Of a stretch of 30,010 bases of DNA, positions 1 through 8,166 are shown piece by piece. The notes below the pieces were generated by a model. That model was not told where the DNA came from and searched no databases. It worked only from the letters and a program-made list of their open reading frames with translations. The translations under genes were made by a program, and so were the position numbers. Source of the DNA: JBOFDP01 sp051647125 (GTDB lineage: Bacteria > Bacteroidota > Bacteroidia > Chitinophagales > Chitinophagaceae); NCBI GenBank assembly GCA_051647125.1, contig JBOFDP010000042.1, positions 1 through 30,010 on the forward strand, given 5' to 3'. Position 1 is the first letter of the stretch. Each line of letters starts with the position of its first letter.

Positions 1-1
1 G

Positions 2-319
2 GTTATGAATATAGATACATCGCAATTTAAAAAAGATTTAAACCTTAATGCTAATGAATCTCTGGACTTGCAGGTATTGCAACCCAAGCTTGATGAATGG
101 CTGAAAGATCATCCAAAAGCAAGGTTAGAATATATACATGGAGAACAAGAATGTATAGAACTGGGTAAACATTCAAACCATTGTGCTATTATTTTTGGAG
201 AGTTTAATAAAAATTCTTTATTTGAGACAGTACAGACAAAAGGTGCTTTTGTAAGAAAAAGTTTTTCTATGGGAGAAGCTAATGATAAACGATTTTATTT
301 TGAAGCCAAACGAATATAA
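2..319 (+). CDS. DUF1015 family protein, C-terminal part (cut by window edge)
   Basis: The reading frame is open to the left edge, so the first ATG (position 5) is probably internal and this is the last ~105 residues of a longer protein of about 400 residues. The segment LDLQVLQ and the ending KSFSMGEANDKRFYFEAKRI resemble the C-terminus of DUF1015 proteins, where a conserved LD-x-x-VLQ stretch and a final KS(F/T) block occur. The molecular function of DUF1015 is not established. In Bacteroides relatives this gene often sits near serC and serA; a serC homologue does lie about 6 kb downstream here. It ends in TAA, followed by two hairpins before the convergent DUF1573 gene. Family assignment is by remembered motif likeness, moderately sure. 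Confidence 0.7.
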   Translation, partial: VMNIDTSQFKKDLNLNANESLDLQVLQPKLDEWLKDHPKARLEYIHGEQECIELGKHSNHCAIIFGEFNKNSLFETVQTKGAFVRKSFSMGEANDKRFYFEAKRI

Positions 320-358
320 ATTAAAGGTACAGGATGGAAAGATATAGCTTTGCCTTAT

Positions 359-393
359 AATATAGCAATGGATATTGCTATAATTGCTATATT
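359..393. repeat. Nested hairpins from one inverted and two tandem copies of ATTGCTATA
   Basis: TATAGCAAT at 361-369 is the reverse complement of ATTGCTATA, which occurs twice in tandem at 374-382 and 383-391. The first copy gives a perfect 9-bp stem with a GGAT loop. The second, extended by two A-T pairs (359-369 with 383-393), gives an 11-bp stem. The two folds exclude each other. It lies between convergent genes, so an RNA 3'-end or mRNA-stability role is plausible, but there is no U-tract. Confidence 0.45.
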
Positions 394-433
394 AATCCCG
401 ATTTATAATAAGTATAGAAAAGCCTACTTTGAA

Positions 434-468
434 CAGTAGACTTTGTCTATTGAGTTTATTTTTTTTCT
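434..468 (+). terminator. Rho-independent terminator after the DUF1015 gene
   Basis: CAGTAGAC (434-441), loop TTT, GTCTATTG (445-452) forms an 8-bp stem with one G-U pair. It is followed by a T-rich tract (AGTTTATTTTTTTTC) that overlaps the last codons of the convergent DUF1573 gene. The orientation fits ending the rightward transcript. Confidence 0.55.
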
Positions 469-881
469 TCTCGATTATATTGTTCTGTAGTTAGTACATT
501 GCCTTTTATTTTAAGAAAAACACCTACAGTAAATCCTTGTACATATACTTGAATAGTTTTTTCAAAATATCCAATTCGTTTAGAGTCATAGGTTACTTTT
601 ATACGTCCTGTTTGGTTTGGAGCAATAGGCGTACGTGGCCATTCTGGTACGGTACATCCACAGGAGGTTTCTACATTACTCAAGATAATAGGCTTGTTAT
701 TTTTATTAGTAAATGTAAATTCATATACGGTAGGAGAACCTTCTTTTATTTTCCCAAAATCATGTGTAGATTCTTTGAAAATAGCTACCTGGTCGGCATA
801 GCTTTGTGTAGGTGTTGGTGCTTGAGAAAATACATTCAAACAAAGAACAACAGCAACTAATAAAAAGTACAATTTTTTCAT
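456..881 (-). CDS. DUF1573 domain secreted protein
   Basis: A 141-residue protein with a clear N-terminal signal peptide (hydrophobic stretch about residues 5-18, likely cleavage after FSQ or nearby), so it is probably periplasmic or outer-membrane facing. The rest matches DUF1573, an immunoglobulin-like beta domain common in Bacteroidota: HDFGKIKEG near residue 40, the SCGCT motif (C74, C76), WPRTPIAPNQTG, and a VTYDS...G.F.K.I.V block. The exact function of single-domain DUF1573 proteins is unknown. The paired cysteines are a family hallmark. The gene is complete, ends in TAA, and is transcribed divergently from the E1 gene from an overlapping promoter region. Confidence 0.88.
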   Translation of the reverse strand: MKKLYFLLVAVVLCLNVFSQAPTPTQSYADQVAIFKESTHDFGKIKEGSPTVYEFTFTNKNNKPIILSNVETSCGCTVPEWPRTPIAPNQTGRIKVTYDSKRIGYFEKTIQVYVQGFTVGVFLKIKGNVLTTEQYNREEKK

Positions 882-914
882 AATTTTAAAATTTTTATAT
901 CTTTAATATGAAAA

Positions 915-922
915 CAAAAGTA
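915..922 (-). promoter_or_regulatory. -7 promoter box (TACTTTTG) of the DUF1573 gene
   Basis: On the minus strand TACTTTTG matches TANNTTTG exactly and ends 34 nt before the ATG. No convincing -33 TTTG is visible; the upstream stretch is T-rich. It shares two bases with the -7 box of the divergent E1 gene. Confidence 0.5.
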
Positions 923-928
923 ATTTTG
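921..928 (+). promoter_or_regulatory. -7 promoter box (TAATTTTG) of the E1 gene
   Basis: TAATTTTG matches TANNTTTG exactly and ends 30 nt before the ATG at 959, giving a short A-rich leader. Together with the minus-strand box it forms CAAAA-GTAA-TTTTG (915-928), so RNA polymerase could hardly occupy both directions at once. No clear -33 TTTG is present. Confidence 0.5.
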
Positions 929-958
929 TTTTTGTAAATAAAAAAAAAATTCTATAGA

Positions 959-3337
959 ATGGACCATATATCAATGAATATTAATGATTTCAAGGAACAA
1001 GTTTTACATGATTATAGGATTGTGATTAGCAGTAGAATAGTAAGTGAGATAGCAAGGCAAGAAGTGATGCAAGGACGGGCAAATTTTGCCATTACAGGAA
1101 GAGGAAAAGAAATCCCTCTTATCGTATTATCAAAATTTTTTGAAAAAGGAGATTTTTATTCAGGTTATTATAGAGACCAAACTTTTATTTTAGCTAAAGC
1201 GATATATTCCACCAAAGAGATGTTTTCCCAGTTATATGGAGATACTACCGAAGGTCATGAACCTTCTAGTGGGGGAAGGCAAATGACAAATCATTTTGCT
1301 ACTCCATTTGTAGATAAAAAAGGAAACTTTTTAAATTTATCAGCATTGTATAATATTCCTGCTTTTAGTTCTTGTTTAGCTACTCAAGCTCCACGTACTT
1401 TGGGTTTGGCTCAAGCCTCGTTATTATATAGAAAATATCCTCATTTAAGAGAATATAATCAACTAAGTAAGCAGGGTAATGAAGTCGTATTTTGTACGAT
1501 AGGAGATGCTTCCACTTCTGAAGGTCTTTTTTGGGAAACTATTAATGCTGCGGCAGTAATGCAAATTCCATTGGCAATGTTTGTATGGGATGATGGTTTT
1601 GGGATTTCTGTACCTACAGAATACCAAACTGCCCAAGGTTCTATTTCTGTGGCATTAAGCGGTATGGGGAGGAAAGATATGGGGAATGCTAAAAAAATTA
1701 AAATTTATGAGTTAAAAGGTTGGGATTATATTGCTCTTCACAAAGCTTTTGAAGAGGGGATTCGGGAGACAAGGGAAGAACATACTCCTGTTCTTTTTCA
1801 TGTTAAAGAACTTACTCAACTTTTAGGGCATTCTACTTCAGGAAGTCATCAACGATATAAATCTACACAACAATTAGAATGGGAAAAAATATGGGATGGT
1901 ATAGCTCAATTCAAATCATGGATATTAGAAAAAAATATTGCTGATGATGCCACTTTACTTCAAATAGAAAATGAAGTGAAAGCAGAAATTAAAAAAGCTA
2001 AAGAGGAAGCTTACAATGAATATCTACATCCTATTAAAGAAAAAATACAATCAACTATTCGCGTATTGGAAAATATAGAAATCTCTGAGTTTCAACATAA
2101 AAAATGGGTACAACCTTATATTGAGAATTTAAAAAAAATAACTCATCCTACATATGCTTCTTCTGCAGATGCCTTGTATTCTTTAATGAATAAAGCCACT
2201 CAATCAATCCTTAGTGATAAAACTTTCAAGTTATTTGTTGCTGATATGGAGAACGAGATGTATAATAAATATCATACTCATTTATATAGTGAAAATGAGA
2301 AAAGTATTCTCAACATAGAAGGTTGCGAACCTATTTATAAAAAAGATTCTCCAATGATGAATGGGCATGAAATTTTGAATATTTATTTTAACCAACTTTT
2401 TGAACAAAATCCTTTAGTACTTGCTTTTGGACAAGATGTAGGAAAAATTGGTGATGTAAATCAAGGGTTTGCAGGCTTACAGCAAAAGTATGGAGAGGAT
2501 AGAATCTTTGACACGGGGATTCGTGAGGCTACTATTATAGGACAAGCCATAGGGCTGGCAATGCGTGGATTTAGACCCATTGCAGAAATTCAATATCTTG
2601 ATTATATTCACTATGCCTATCAACAGCTTTGTGATGAGGTATCTACGTTGCATTATAGAACAGCAGGTTCTCAAATTTGTCCATTAATTATACGCACAAG
2701 AGGGCATCGTTTGGAAGGTATTTGGCATGCTGGTTCTTTGATGGGTACATTGATACATGCGTTACGAGGAATGATTATAACCGTACCTCGCAACTTTACG
2801 CAGGCTGTGGCAATGTATAATACTTTTTTGCAGGGCAATGACCCTGCTTTAATTATTGAATCTTTAAATGGGTATAGACTTAAAGAAAGTTTACCTAGTA
2901 ATTTGTTAGAACTGAAAGTTCCTATGGGGATGCCTGAAGTATTAATGCAAGGAAAGGATATTACCTTAGTCTCTTATGGTTCTACTTTGCGTATAGTGAT
3001 GCAAGCAGCTGAAAGATTAAAGAGTGAAGATAAAATTAAGTGTGAGGTAATAGATGTACAAACTTTATTGCCATTTGATAGGTATGGTATTATTCTTAAG
3101 TCGTTAAAGAAAACCAATAGAATTATTTTTATAGATGAAGATGTTTCTTGTGCTACTACGGCATATATGTTGACGGAAATTATAGAAAAACAAAATGGCT
3201 TTCAGTATTTAGATGCGAAACCACGTACATTATCAGCATTTGATCACCGTACTCCTTATGGTAGTGATGGAGATTATTTTACAAAGCCCCAAGAAGAACA
3301 AATTATATCTGTTGTAAAAGAGGTAATGAAAGACTAA
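959..3337 (+). CDS. Fused alpha/beta 2-oxoacid dehydrogenase E1 (thiamine-diphosphate dependent)
   Basis: A 792-residue protein joining both E1 subunits of a 2-oxoacid dehydrogenase complex, as is common in Bacteroidota. The N-terminal half is E1-alpha like, with the thiamine-diphosphate/Mg region GDASTSEGLFWET (about 182-194) running to WDDGFGIS (about 210-217). The C-terminal half (about 460-790) is E1-beta: FGQDVGKIGDVNQGFAGLQ, the EATIIGQAIGLAMRG segment, and a transketolase C-terminal domain with SYGSTLRIVMQAA. E1 decarboxylates a 2-oxoacid and passes the acyl group to lipoyl-E2. The substrate (branched-chain, pyruvate or other) cannot be read from sequence; fused bacterial forms are often annotated as 2-oxoisovalerate dehydrogenase. 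No E2 or E3 gene is nearby. Start: first ATG, close to the -7 box; Met6 is an alternative. Confidence 0.9.
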   Translation: MDHISMNINDFKEQVLHDYRIVISSRIVSEIARQEVMQGRANFAITGRGKEIPLIVLSKFFEKGDFYSGYYRDQTFILAKAIYSTKEMFSQLYGDTTEGHEPSSGGRQMTNHFATPFVDKKGNFLNLSALYNIPAFSSCLATQAPRTLGLAQASLLYRKYPHLREYNQLSKQGNEVVFCTIGDASTSEGLFWETINAAAVMQIPLAMFVWDDGFGISVPTEYQTAQGSISVALSGMGRKDMGNAKKIKIYELKGWDYIALHKAFEEGIRETREEHTPVLFHVKELTQLLGHSTSGSHQRYKSTQQLEWEKIWDGIAQFKSWILEKNIADDATLLQIENEVKAEIKKAKEEAYNEYLHPIKEKIQSTIRVLENIEISEFQHKKWVQPYIENLKKITHPTYASSADALYSLMNKATQSILSDKTFKLFVADMENEMYNKYHTHLYSENEKSILNIEGCEPIYKKDSPMMNGHEILNIYFNQLFEQNPLVLAFGQDVGKIGDVNQGFAGLQQKYGEDRIFDTGIREATIIGQAIGLAMRGFRPIAEIQYLDYIHYAYQQLCDEVSTLHYRTAGSQICPLIIRTRGHRLEGIWHAGSLMGTLIHALRGMIITVPRNFTQAVAMYNTFLQGNDPALIIESLNGYRLKESLPSNLLELKVPMGMPEVLMQGKDITLVSYGSTLRIVMQAAERLKSEDKIKCEVIDVQTLLPFDRYGIILKSLKKTNRIIFIDEDVSCATTAYMLTEIIEKQNGFQYLDAKPRTLSAFDHRTPYGSDGDYFTKPQEEQIISVVKEVMKD

Positions 3338-3373
3338 AAAATATATTTTTATAGTTATTTTTAATTAATATTG

Positions 3374-3381
3374 TAGCTTTA
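3374..3381 (+). promoter_or_regulatory. Possible -7 box (TAGCTTTA) before sppA
   Basis: Seven of eight positions match TANNTTTG, and it ends 21 nt before the sppA ATG, within a 65-bp gap after the E1 gene. Without a clear -33 element this is only suggestive; read-through from the E1 gene is equally possible. Confidence 0.25.
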
Positions 3382-3402
3382 ACTTTTAAATCATTAATTA
3401 TT

Positions 3403-5172
3403 ATGAAAGACTTTTTTAAATATTTCTTGGCATCTTTGCTGTCTTCTATAGTAATATTTGTTGTCGGAATTATTATTGTTTTCATTATCCTTTTTGCTAT
3501 CGTAGGAGGGGTTTCTTCTAAATTAGTTTCTGACCAGAATGAGGTAAAAAAACTGGATGAAAATTATATTTTGGTAGTTGATTTAGGTATTCCTTATCCT
3601 GATAGAGTAGCGTACAATCATACTCCATTTATAAAAGATGAGGACACAAAAGATGCAATGGATTTGTATACCCTACAAAAAGCCTTACAACATGCTACTA
3701 CTAATAATAAAATTAAGGCTATATATATCAAAGCTACTAATAATGTGAATGGTTGGGTAATTAATAAAGAAATACGAGATGCTATTTTATCATTTAAAGA
3801 AAAAAGTAAGAAGCCTGTATTTGCATATGCACAAAATTATTCTCAGCAATCTTATTTTTTGTCCTCTGTGGCAGATAGTTTATATATTGATCCAGCAGGA
3901 TATATTGCTTGGCAGGGTATGGGCATAAGTATGCTATTTTATAAAAATTTATTACAAAAAATAGGTATAGGGATGCAAGTGTTTTATGTTGGAAAATATA
4001 AAAGTGCAACAGAACCTTTTAGAGAAGACAAGATGACCTCTTATAACAAAGAGCAATTAATGGATATATTGAATACGTATTATAGCATAGTATTGGAAAA
4101 TACTTCAAAGGGGAGGGATTTGAGTATGAATACCCTTAAAGAGTATGCAGATAACTTGTTGTTAATAGATGCGGAACAGGCAGTAAAAAACCACATGATT
4201 ACCCATGGCGTATATTATCATCAAATGGAAAATATTCTAAAAAATGTAGTTTCTGACGATGATAAACCAGCATTATTAAGTATGCAAGATTATGTAAATT
4301 CAATAGAAGAAACCTCTATAAAACAGAAAATAGCAGTAGTTTATATGGAAGGAACGATTGCGAAAGAGGAGAATGCGATATCTGCCAAAAAGTATAGAAA
4401 AATATTTAGAAAGATAATAAAAGAGGATAATATAAAAGCAGTAGTATTAAGAATAAATAGCCCCGGTGGAGATGCTCAAGAATCTGAAAATATTTGGCAG
4501 GAAATAAGACTACTGAAAGCAAAAAAACCAGTTATTGTGAGCATGGGCAATATGGCAGCTTCAGGAGGTTATTATATTTCAAGTGCAGCGGATAGTATTT
4601 ATGCACTCCCTATGACTATTACAGGTTCTATAGGTATATTTGGAATGATTCCAGAGGCTAAACAATTAGCTCATAAAGTAGGTATTACTTATGATGAGGT
4701 ACATACTGCCCCTCATGCAAATATGCCAATTTTTGGATTGGATGATGTACAAAAAAAAGCAGTGCAGAAAATGCTCCAAATAGGGTATGATTTGTTTATA
4801 AAACGAGTAGCACAAGGAAGGCATAAAATCCAAGAGCAAGTAGATATTATTGCTCAAGGTAGGGTATGGACAGGGGTACAAGCGAAATCCTTGGGATTAG
4901 TAGATGGATGGGCAGATTTAGATTCTTGTATTAAAATAGCTGCTCATATGTCGAAGTTAAAATCTTATAGCCCAGTGATGTACCCAGAACCTTTGTCATG
5001 GATGGAAAGAGTTAAAAATCAATTTAAAGGATATATTTCTATTACAGTGCAAGAAGCTATACCTATTTTACAATATTTGAATGTAGATAAACATATGCAA
5101 AATATTAATTTTATACTTCAACAACAAGGACAACCTTTAGTATTGTTACCAGGTACTATAGAAATTAAATAA
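3403..5172 (+). CDS. sppA: Signal peptide peptidase SppA, long (67K) type
   Basis: A 589-residue membrane-anchored serine/lysine protease that degrades cleaved signal peptides at the inner membrane. One strong transmembrane segment lies at residues 11-34. Two S49 peptidase domains follow, as in the ~618-residue E. coli enzyme. The general-base lysine is K200 in GKYKSATEPF, and the nucleophile is S387 in NMAASGGYYISSAAD, equivalent to E. coli K209 and S409. INSPGGD (351-357) precedes the nucleophile as usual. All catalytic features are present, so it should be active. The next gene starts 13 nt after the stop, implying co-transcription with the ABC permease and the DUF502-SerC ORF. Confidence 0.95.
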   Translation: MKDFFKYFLASLLSSIVIFVVGIIIVFIILFAIVGGVSSKLVSDQNEVKKLDENYILVVDLGIPYPDRVAYNHTPFIKDEDTKDAMDLYTLQKALQHATTNNKIKAIYIKATNNVNGWVINKEIRDAILSFKEKSKKPVFAYAQNYSQQSYFLSSVADSLYIDPAGYIAWQGMGISMLFYKNLLQKIGIGMQVFYVGKYKSATEPFREDKMTSYNKEQLMDILNTYYSIVLENTSKGRDLSMNTLKEYADNLLLIDAEQAVKNHMITHGVYYHQMENILKNVVSDDDKPALLSMQDYVNSIEETSIKQKIAVVYMEGTIAKEENAISAKKYRKIFRKIIKEDNIKAVVLRINSPGGDAQESENIWQEIRLLKAKKPVIVSMGNMAASGGYYISSAADSIYALPMTITGSIGIFGMIPEAKQLAHKVGITYDEVHTAPHANMPIFGLDDVQKKAVQKMLQIGYDLFIKRVAQGRHKIQEQVDIIAQGRVWTGVQAKSLGLVDGWADLDSCIKIAAHMSKLKSYSPVMYPEPLSWMERVKNQFKGYISITVQEAIPILQYLNVDKHMQNINFILQQQGQPLVLLPGTIEIK

Positions 5173-5185
5173 GTTTTTCTTTAAC

Positions 5186-6289
5186 ATGCCTAAAAATTAT
5201 AGTCAAAAAAAAGCTCTTTTTGCTATTGTTAAGGCTAATGTTATAACTTCATTTAGATCTCCATATGCAGTATTGTTAGGTATCTTATTTCCTATTGTAT
5301 TTATTGTAGCCTTTAGTTTTGCTAGTAGTAATTTTGTAAGCCTAAATGTCTTACTTCTTCCAGGTTGTGATACAAGTAGCATAGTATATAAGGCATTGAA
5401 AAAGATAGATTATATTCATTTTCAATCAATAGATGCTGTTCCTAATATGCAAACAGCATTGCAAAAGGGAGAAATTATAGCTGTATTGGATATAAAAAAT
5501 AATAATAATGATATCTCAATAATACCTTATACCATTAATGTTATTTCTTCAACATCCACAGAAGATAAATTTCGATTATTTGAAATTATACTTGACAATA
5601 CGATTAATACGATTAACCAAGCTATTTTTTCGGATAATAGAACGATGTTTGTCGTACAAAAAGACATTATACACGATAGGCCGTATAAATCTGTAGATTT
5701 TATTCTTCCCGGACAGTTAGGATTTTCTTTACTGACTATAGGTATTATGGGGGTGGCATTTTCTATATTTCATTTAAGAGAATCTTTAGTTTTAAAGCGA
5801 TTTAGAGCTACCCCTATCCGTAAAACTAATATCTTAATAGGAGAGGCTATAGGTAGAATTCTTTTTCAACTTTTTACAATTACTATTCTTCTTATTGTAG
5901 GTAAATATGTTTTTGATTTTACAATTATACATGGATTTTTTACCTATTTAGAAATAATAATATTATGTTTTTTAGGATTATTAGTATTTATGGGTATGGG
6001 ATTTAGTATTTCTGGAATTGTAAAAAATGATCATACCATACCCATATTAGGCAATATGCTTATGTTTCCTCAATTAATATTCTCAGGTACGTTTTTTTCT
6101 ATAGAAATATTCCCACAATGGCTTAAAGTAGTTGCTTATTGTTTGCCTCTCACGCCTTTAAATGATGCTTTAAGGAAAGTTTCTTTTGAAGGTTATCATT
6201 TGTGGGAAATATTACCTCAACTGGGAATCCTCCTATTATGGATAGTTATTGTCTATATTTTTGCCTCTAAAACATTTAAGTGGGAATAA
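5186..6289 (+). CDS. ABC-2 type transporter permease
   Basis: A 367-residue integral membrane protein of the ABC-2 permease family. It has one transmembrane segment near residues 28-48, a large extracytoplasmic loop (about 50-175), then five hydrophobic segments from about 178 to 362, including the typical LPGQLGFSLLTIGIMG start and the NMLMFPQLIFSGTFFSIEIFP re-entrant region. Such permeases pair with an ATPase to export lipids, drugs or polysaccharide, or to act in envelope maintenance; the substrate is unknown here. No ATP-binding subunit is encoded in this window, which is unusual because the two are usually adjacent. It lies 13 nt after sppA and 41 nt before the DUF502-SerC ORF. Confidence 0.88.
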   Translation: MPKNYSQKKALFAIVKANVITSFRSPYAVLLGILFPIVFIVAFSFASSNFVSLNVLLLPGCDTSSIVYKALKKIDYIHFQSIDAVPNMQTALQKGEIIAVLDIKNNNNDISIIPYTINVISSTSTEDKFRLFEIILDNTINTINQAIFSDNRTMFVVQKDIIHDRPYKSVDFILPGQLGFSLLTIGIMGVAFSIFHLRESLVLKRFRATPIRKTNILIGEAIGRILFQLFTITILLIVGKYVFDFTIIHGFFTYLEIIILCFLGLLVFMGMGFSISGIVKNDHTIPILGNMLMFPQLIFSGTFFSIEIFPQWLKVVAYCLPLTPLNDALRKVSFEGYHLWEILPQLGILLLWIVIVYIFASKTFKWE

Positions 6290-6330
6290 AAATTATATTG
6301 TATATTTACAAAATAAAGATATTGTAATTT

Positions 6331-7980
6331 ATGCATCTGTTTATAAAAAAAATAGTTAATTATTTTTTACAAGGATTAGTTCTTTTAGCACCTATTTTTG
6401 TTACAGGATATGCTTTATGGTGGATATTTACTTTGATTGATGAACTTATTCCTACTCAAATACCAGGACTAGGCTTTGTGATTATTATTTTTCTTGCTGT
6501 TATAGTAGGATATTATAGCTCTGAGGTATTAAAAAATCGCCTTTATAATTTTTTAGATAATTGGTTAAAAACGGTACCTTTTGTAAAAACTATTTATACG
6601 TCTATAAAAGATTTTGTAGGAGCTATTGGAAAAACTAAAAAGTTTAATAATCCTGTATTAGTAGATGCAAAAGGTAATGGCACTTATCAATTAGGTTTTC
6701 TTACCCGAGAGGATACTACAGACTTTGGATTTAAAGCGTATGTATGTGTATACATGCCCTTTCCTTTTTCTATTATGGGAGAATTGGTATTTGTGAGTAA
6801 AGAACGTATCAAACCTGTTACACAATCTTCTTCGGAAGTATTGAAATTTGTTATTTCTGGGGGTGTAAGTAATATCTACAAAGATACAAATAATGAAAAA
6901 ATTAATCTCAGTGCAGGACCTTCTTATTTACCACAATCAGTTATGGAGAATGCAATAGAAGGATTAAAAAATTTTAATGATAGTGATCTTTCTATTGCCG
7001 AACTTAGCCATCGTTCTCCTTTGTATCTTAATATGCATCATGAGGTGCAAGAGCGTATTAAAAAATTAATGAAACTAAATGATGATTTTGAAGTATTGCT
7101 TACACAAGGAGGGAGTAGTTTACAGTTTGCTCAAATTCCTTTAAATTTTTTAGATAAGGCAGATACTGCCATTTATACAGATACAGGGCTATGGGCAAAA
7201 TTGGCTTATGAAGAAGCCCAAAGTATAGGAAATATACAGGTAGGAGCTTCTTCTGCTGATAAAAAATATAGCTACATTCCTACTCAAATAAATATATCTA
7301 AGGAGGCAAAATACCTACATATCACTACTAATAATACGGTAGTAGGTAGTCAATGGAAAACTAAGGATATTCCTTTTGATAAAATACCTGTGATTGCAGA
7401 TATAGCAAGCGATATTTTAGCTCGTCCATTGGATTATTCTAAATGTGCTATGGTCTATGCTGGTACTCAAAAAAATATGGGTATTGCAGGGTGTACCGTA
7501 GTAGTTATTAATAAGCAGTTTTTAAAACAGCAACAAACTTCTCGTTCTATACCTGTTATTTTAGACTATAAAAAACTCTTGTCTGCACCAGATCAAGTAT
7601 ATAACACTCCTTCTGTGGTATCTATTTATTTTCTAAAATGTATGTTGGATTGGATGGAAAAAACTGGACTTAAAAATATTTATGAAAATAATGAAAAGAA
7701 AGCTAATTTGTTATATCAAACTTTAGAAAAATATCCCAATATATTTTTATTACCTGTAGCAAAAGATAGTAGAAGTATGATGAATATCGTATCTTTATTT
7801 TATACTAAAAGTGTAGAAGATGCTTTTCTTAAATATGGGACAGAGCAAGGTTTATATTCTTTTAATGGACATGATTTTTTGGGTGGTGGAATTCGTCTAT
7901 CTATTTACAATGCAATGACCATAGAAAAGGCAAATCGTTTAGTTCAGATTATAGATAATTTTGCTGCAATACAAGGTTAA
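6331..7980 (+). CDS. serC: DUF502 membrane protein fused to phosphoserine aminotransferase SerC
   Basis: One 549-residue ORF covers two normally separate proteins. Residues 1 to about 190 are a DUF502 membrane protein: two transmembrane helices (about 12-32 and 46-62), NRLYNFLDNWLKTVPFVKTIYTS, and the usual ending EVLKFVISGG. From residue 191 (INLSAGPSYLPQSVM) to the end is a full-length SerC, a PLP aminotransferase of serine synthesis converting 3-phosphohydroxypyruvate and glutamate to phosphoserine and 2-oxoglutarate. The PLP lysine is K381 in GTQKNMG, and the ASDILARP and GHDFLGGGIRLS motifs are intact. At the junction an A6 run (6896-6901) lies just after an out-of-frame ATG; one extra A would end DUF502 at NNEKN-stop and start SerC as MKKINLSAGP. 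True fusion, sequencing error and slippage all remain possible. Confidence 0.93.
   Translation: MHLFIKKIVNYFLQGLVLLAPIFVTGYALWWIFTLIDELIPTQIPGLGFVIIIFLAVIVGYYSSEVLKNRLYNFLDNWLKTVPFVKTIYTSIKDFVGAIGKTKKFNNPVLVDAKGNGTYQLGFLTREDTTDFGFKAYVCVYMPFPFSIMGELVFVSKERIKPVTQSSSEVLKFVISGGVSNIYKDTNNEKINLSAGPSYLPQSVMENAIEGLKNFNDSDLSIAELSHRSPLYLNMHHEVQERIKKLMKLNDDFEVLLTQGGSSLQFAQIPLNFLDKADTAIYTDTGLWAKLAYEEAQSIGNIQVGASSADKKYSYIPTQINISKEAKYLHITTNNTVVGSQWKTKDIPFDKIPVIADIASDILARPLDYSKCAMVYAGTQKNMGIAGCTVVVINKQFLKQQQTSRSIPVILDYKKLLSAPDQVYNTPSVVSIYFLKCMLDWMEKTGLKNIYENNEKKANLLYQTLEKYPNIFLLPVAKDSRSMMNIVSLFYTKSVEDAFLKYGTEQGLYSFNGHDFLGGGIRLSIYNAMTIEKANRLVQIIDNFAAIQG
6893..6906 (+). other. A6 run at the DUF502/SerC junction (possible slippage or indel site)
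   Basis: ATG at 6893-6895 is followed by six A residues (6896-6901) and TTAAT. As read, the ATG is out of frame and both domains share one frame. With seven As, the upstream frame stops at TAA and the ATG opens SerC, giving a short translationally coupled overlap. This is direct reading; what it does in the cell is inference. Confidence 0.6.
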
Positions 7981-7984
7981 AAAT

Positions 7985-8036
7985 ATGATAAATGCAGTCT
8001 CTCCTCCTACGGGGGCTACCGTTTTATAAAAAATAT
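7985..8036 (+). terminator. GC-rich patch after serC; weak terminator or 14-codon ORF
   Basis: CCTCC-TAC-GGGGG gives a 5-bp stem with one G-U pair, followed six bases later by TTTTATAAAAAAT. The same bases encode a tiny ORF (7985-8029) reading MINAVSPPTGATVL, so a gene remnant is also possible. It stands out as GC-rich in an AT-rich spacer. Neither reading is strong. Confidence 0.25.
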
Positions 8037-8122
8037 TATATAAACTTTTAATTTATTCTTACAGATATACTTTTCAATGATAGGATAATAAAAATCTATA
8101 AAACTCTTTCAAAAATCTATAT

Positions 8123-8130
8123 TACTTTTG
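8123..8130 (+). promoter_or_regulatory. -7 promoter box (TACTTTTG) of sodC
   Basis: An exact TANNTTTG match ending 36 nt before the chosen sodC ATG (8167). The upstream TTG start at 8128 in the same frame would overlap this box, an argument for the ATG at 8167. No clear -33 TTTG is seen. Confidence 0.5.
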
Positions 8131-8166
8131 TGTTTAAAAACTATGTCTTTAAAATTTAAACTTGTT

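Noticed and set aside
5..7. ATG at position 5 as the true start of a 104-residue protein
   Set aside because: The frame stays open to the window edge and the sequence matches only the C-terminal end of DUF1015 proteins.
8128..8166. TTG start extending sodC by 13 residues
   Set aside because: It overlaps the -7 box at 8123-8130, and the signal peptide begins properly at the ATG at 8167.
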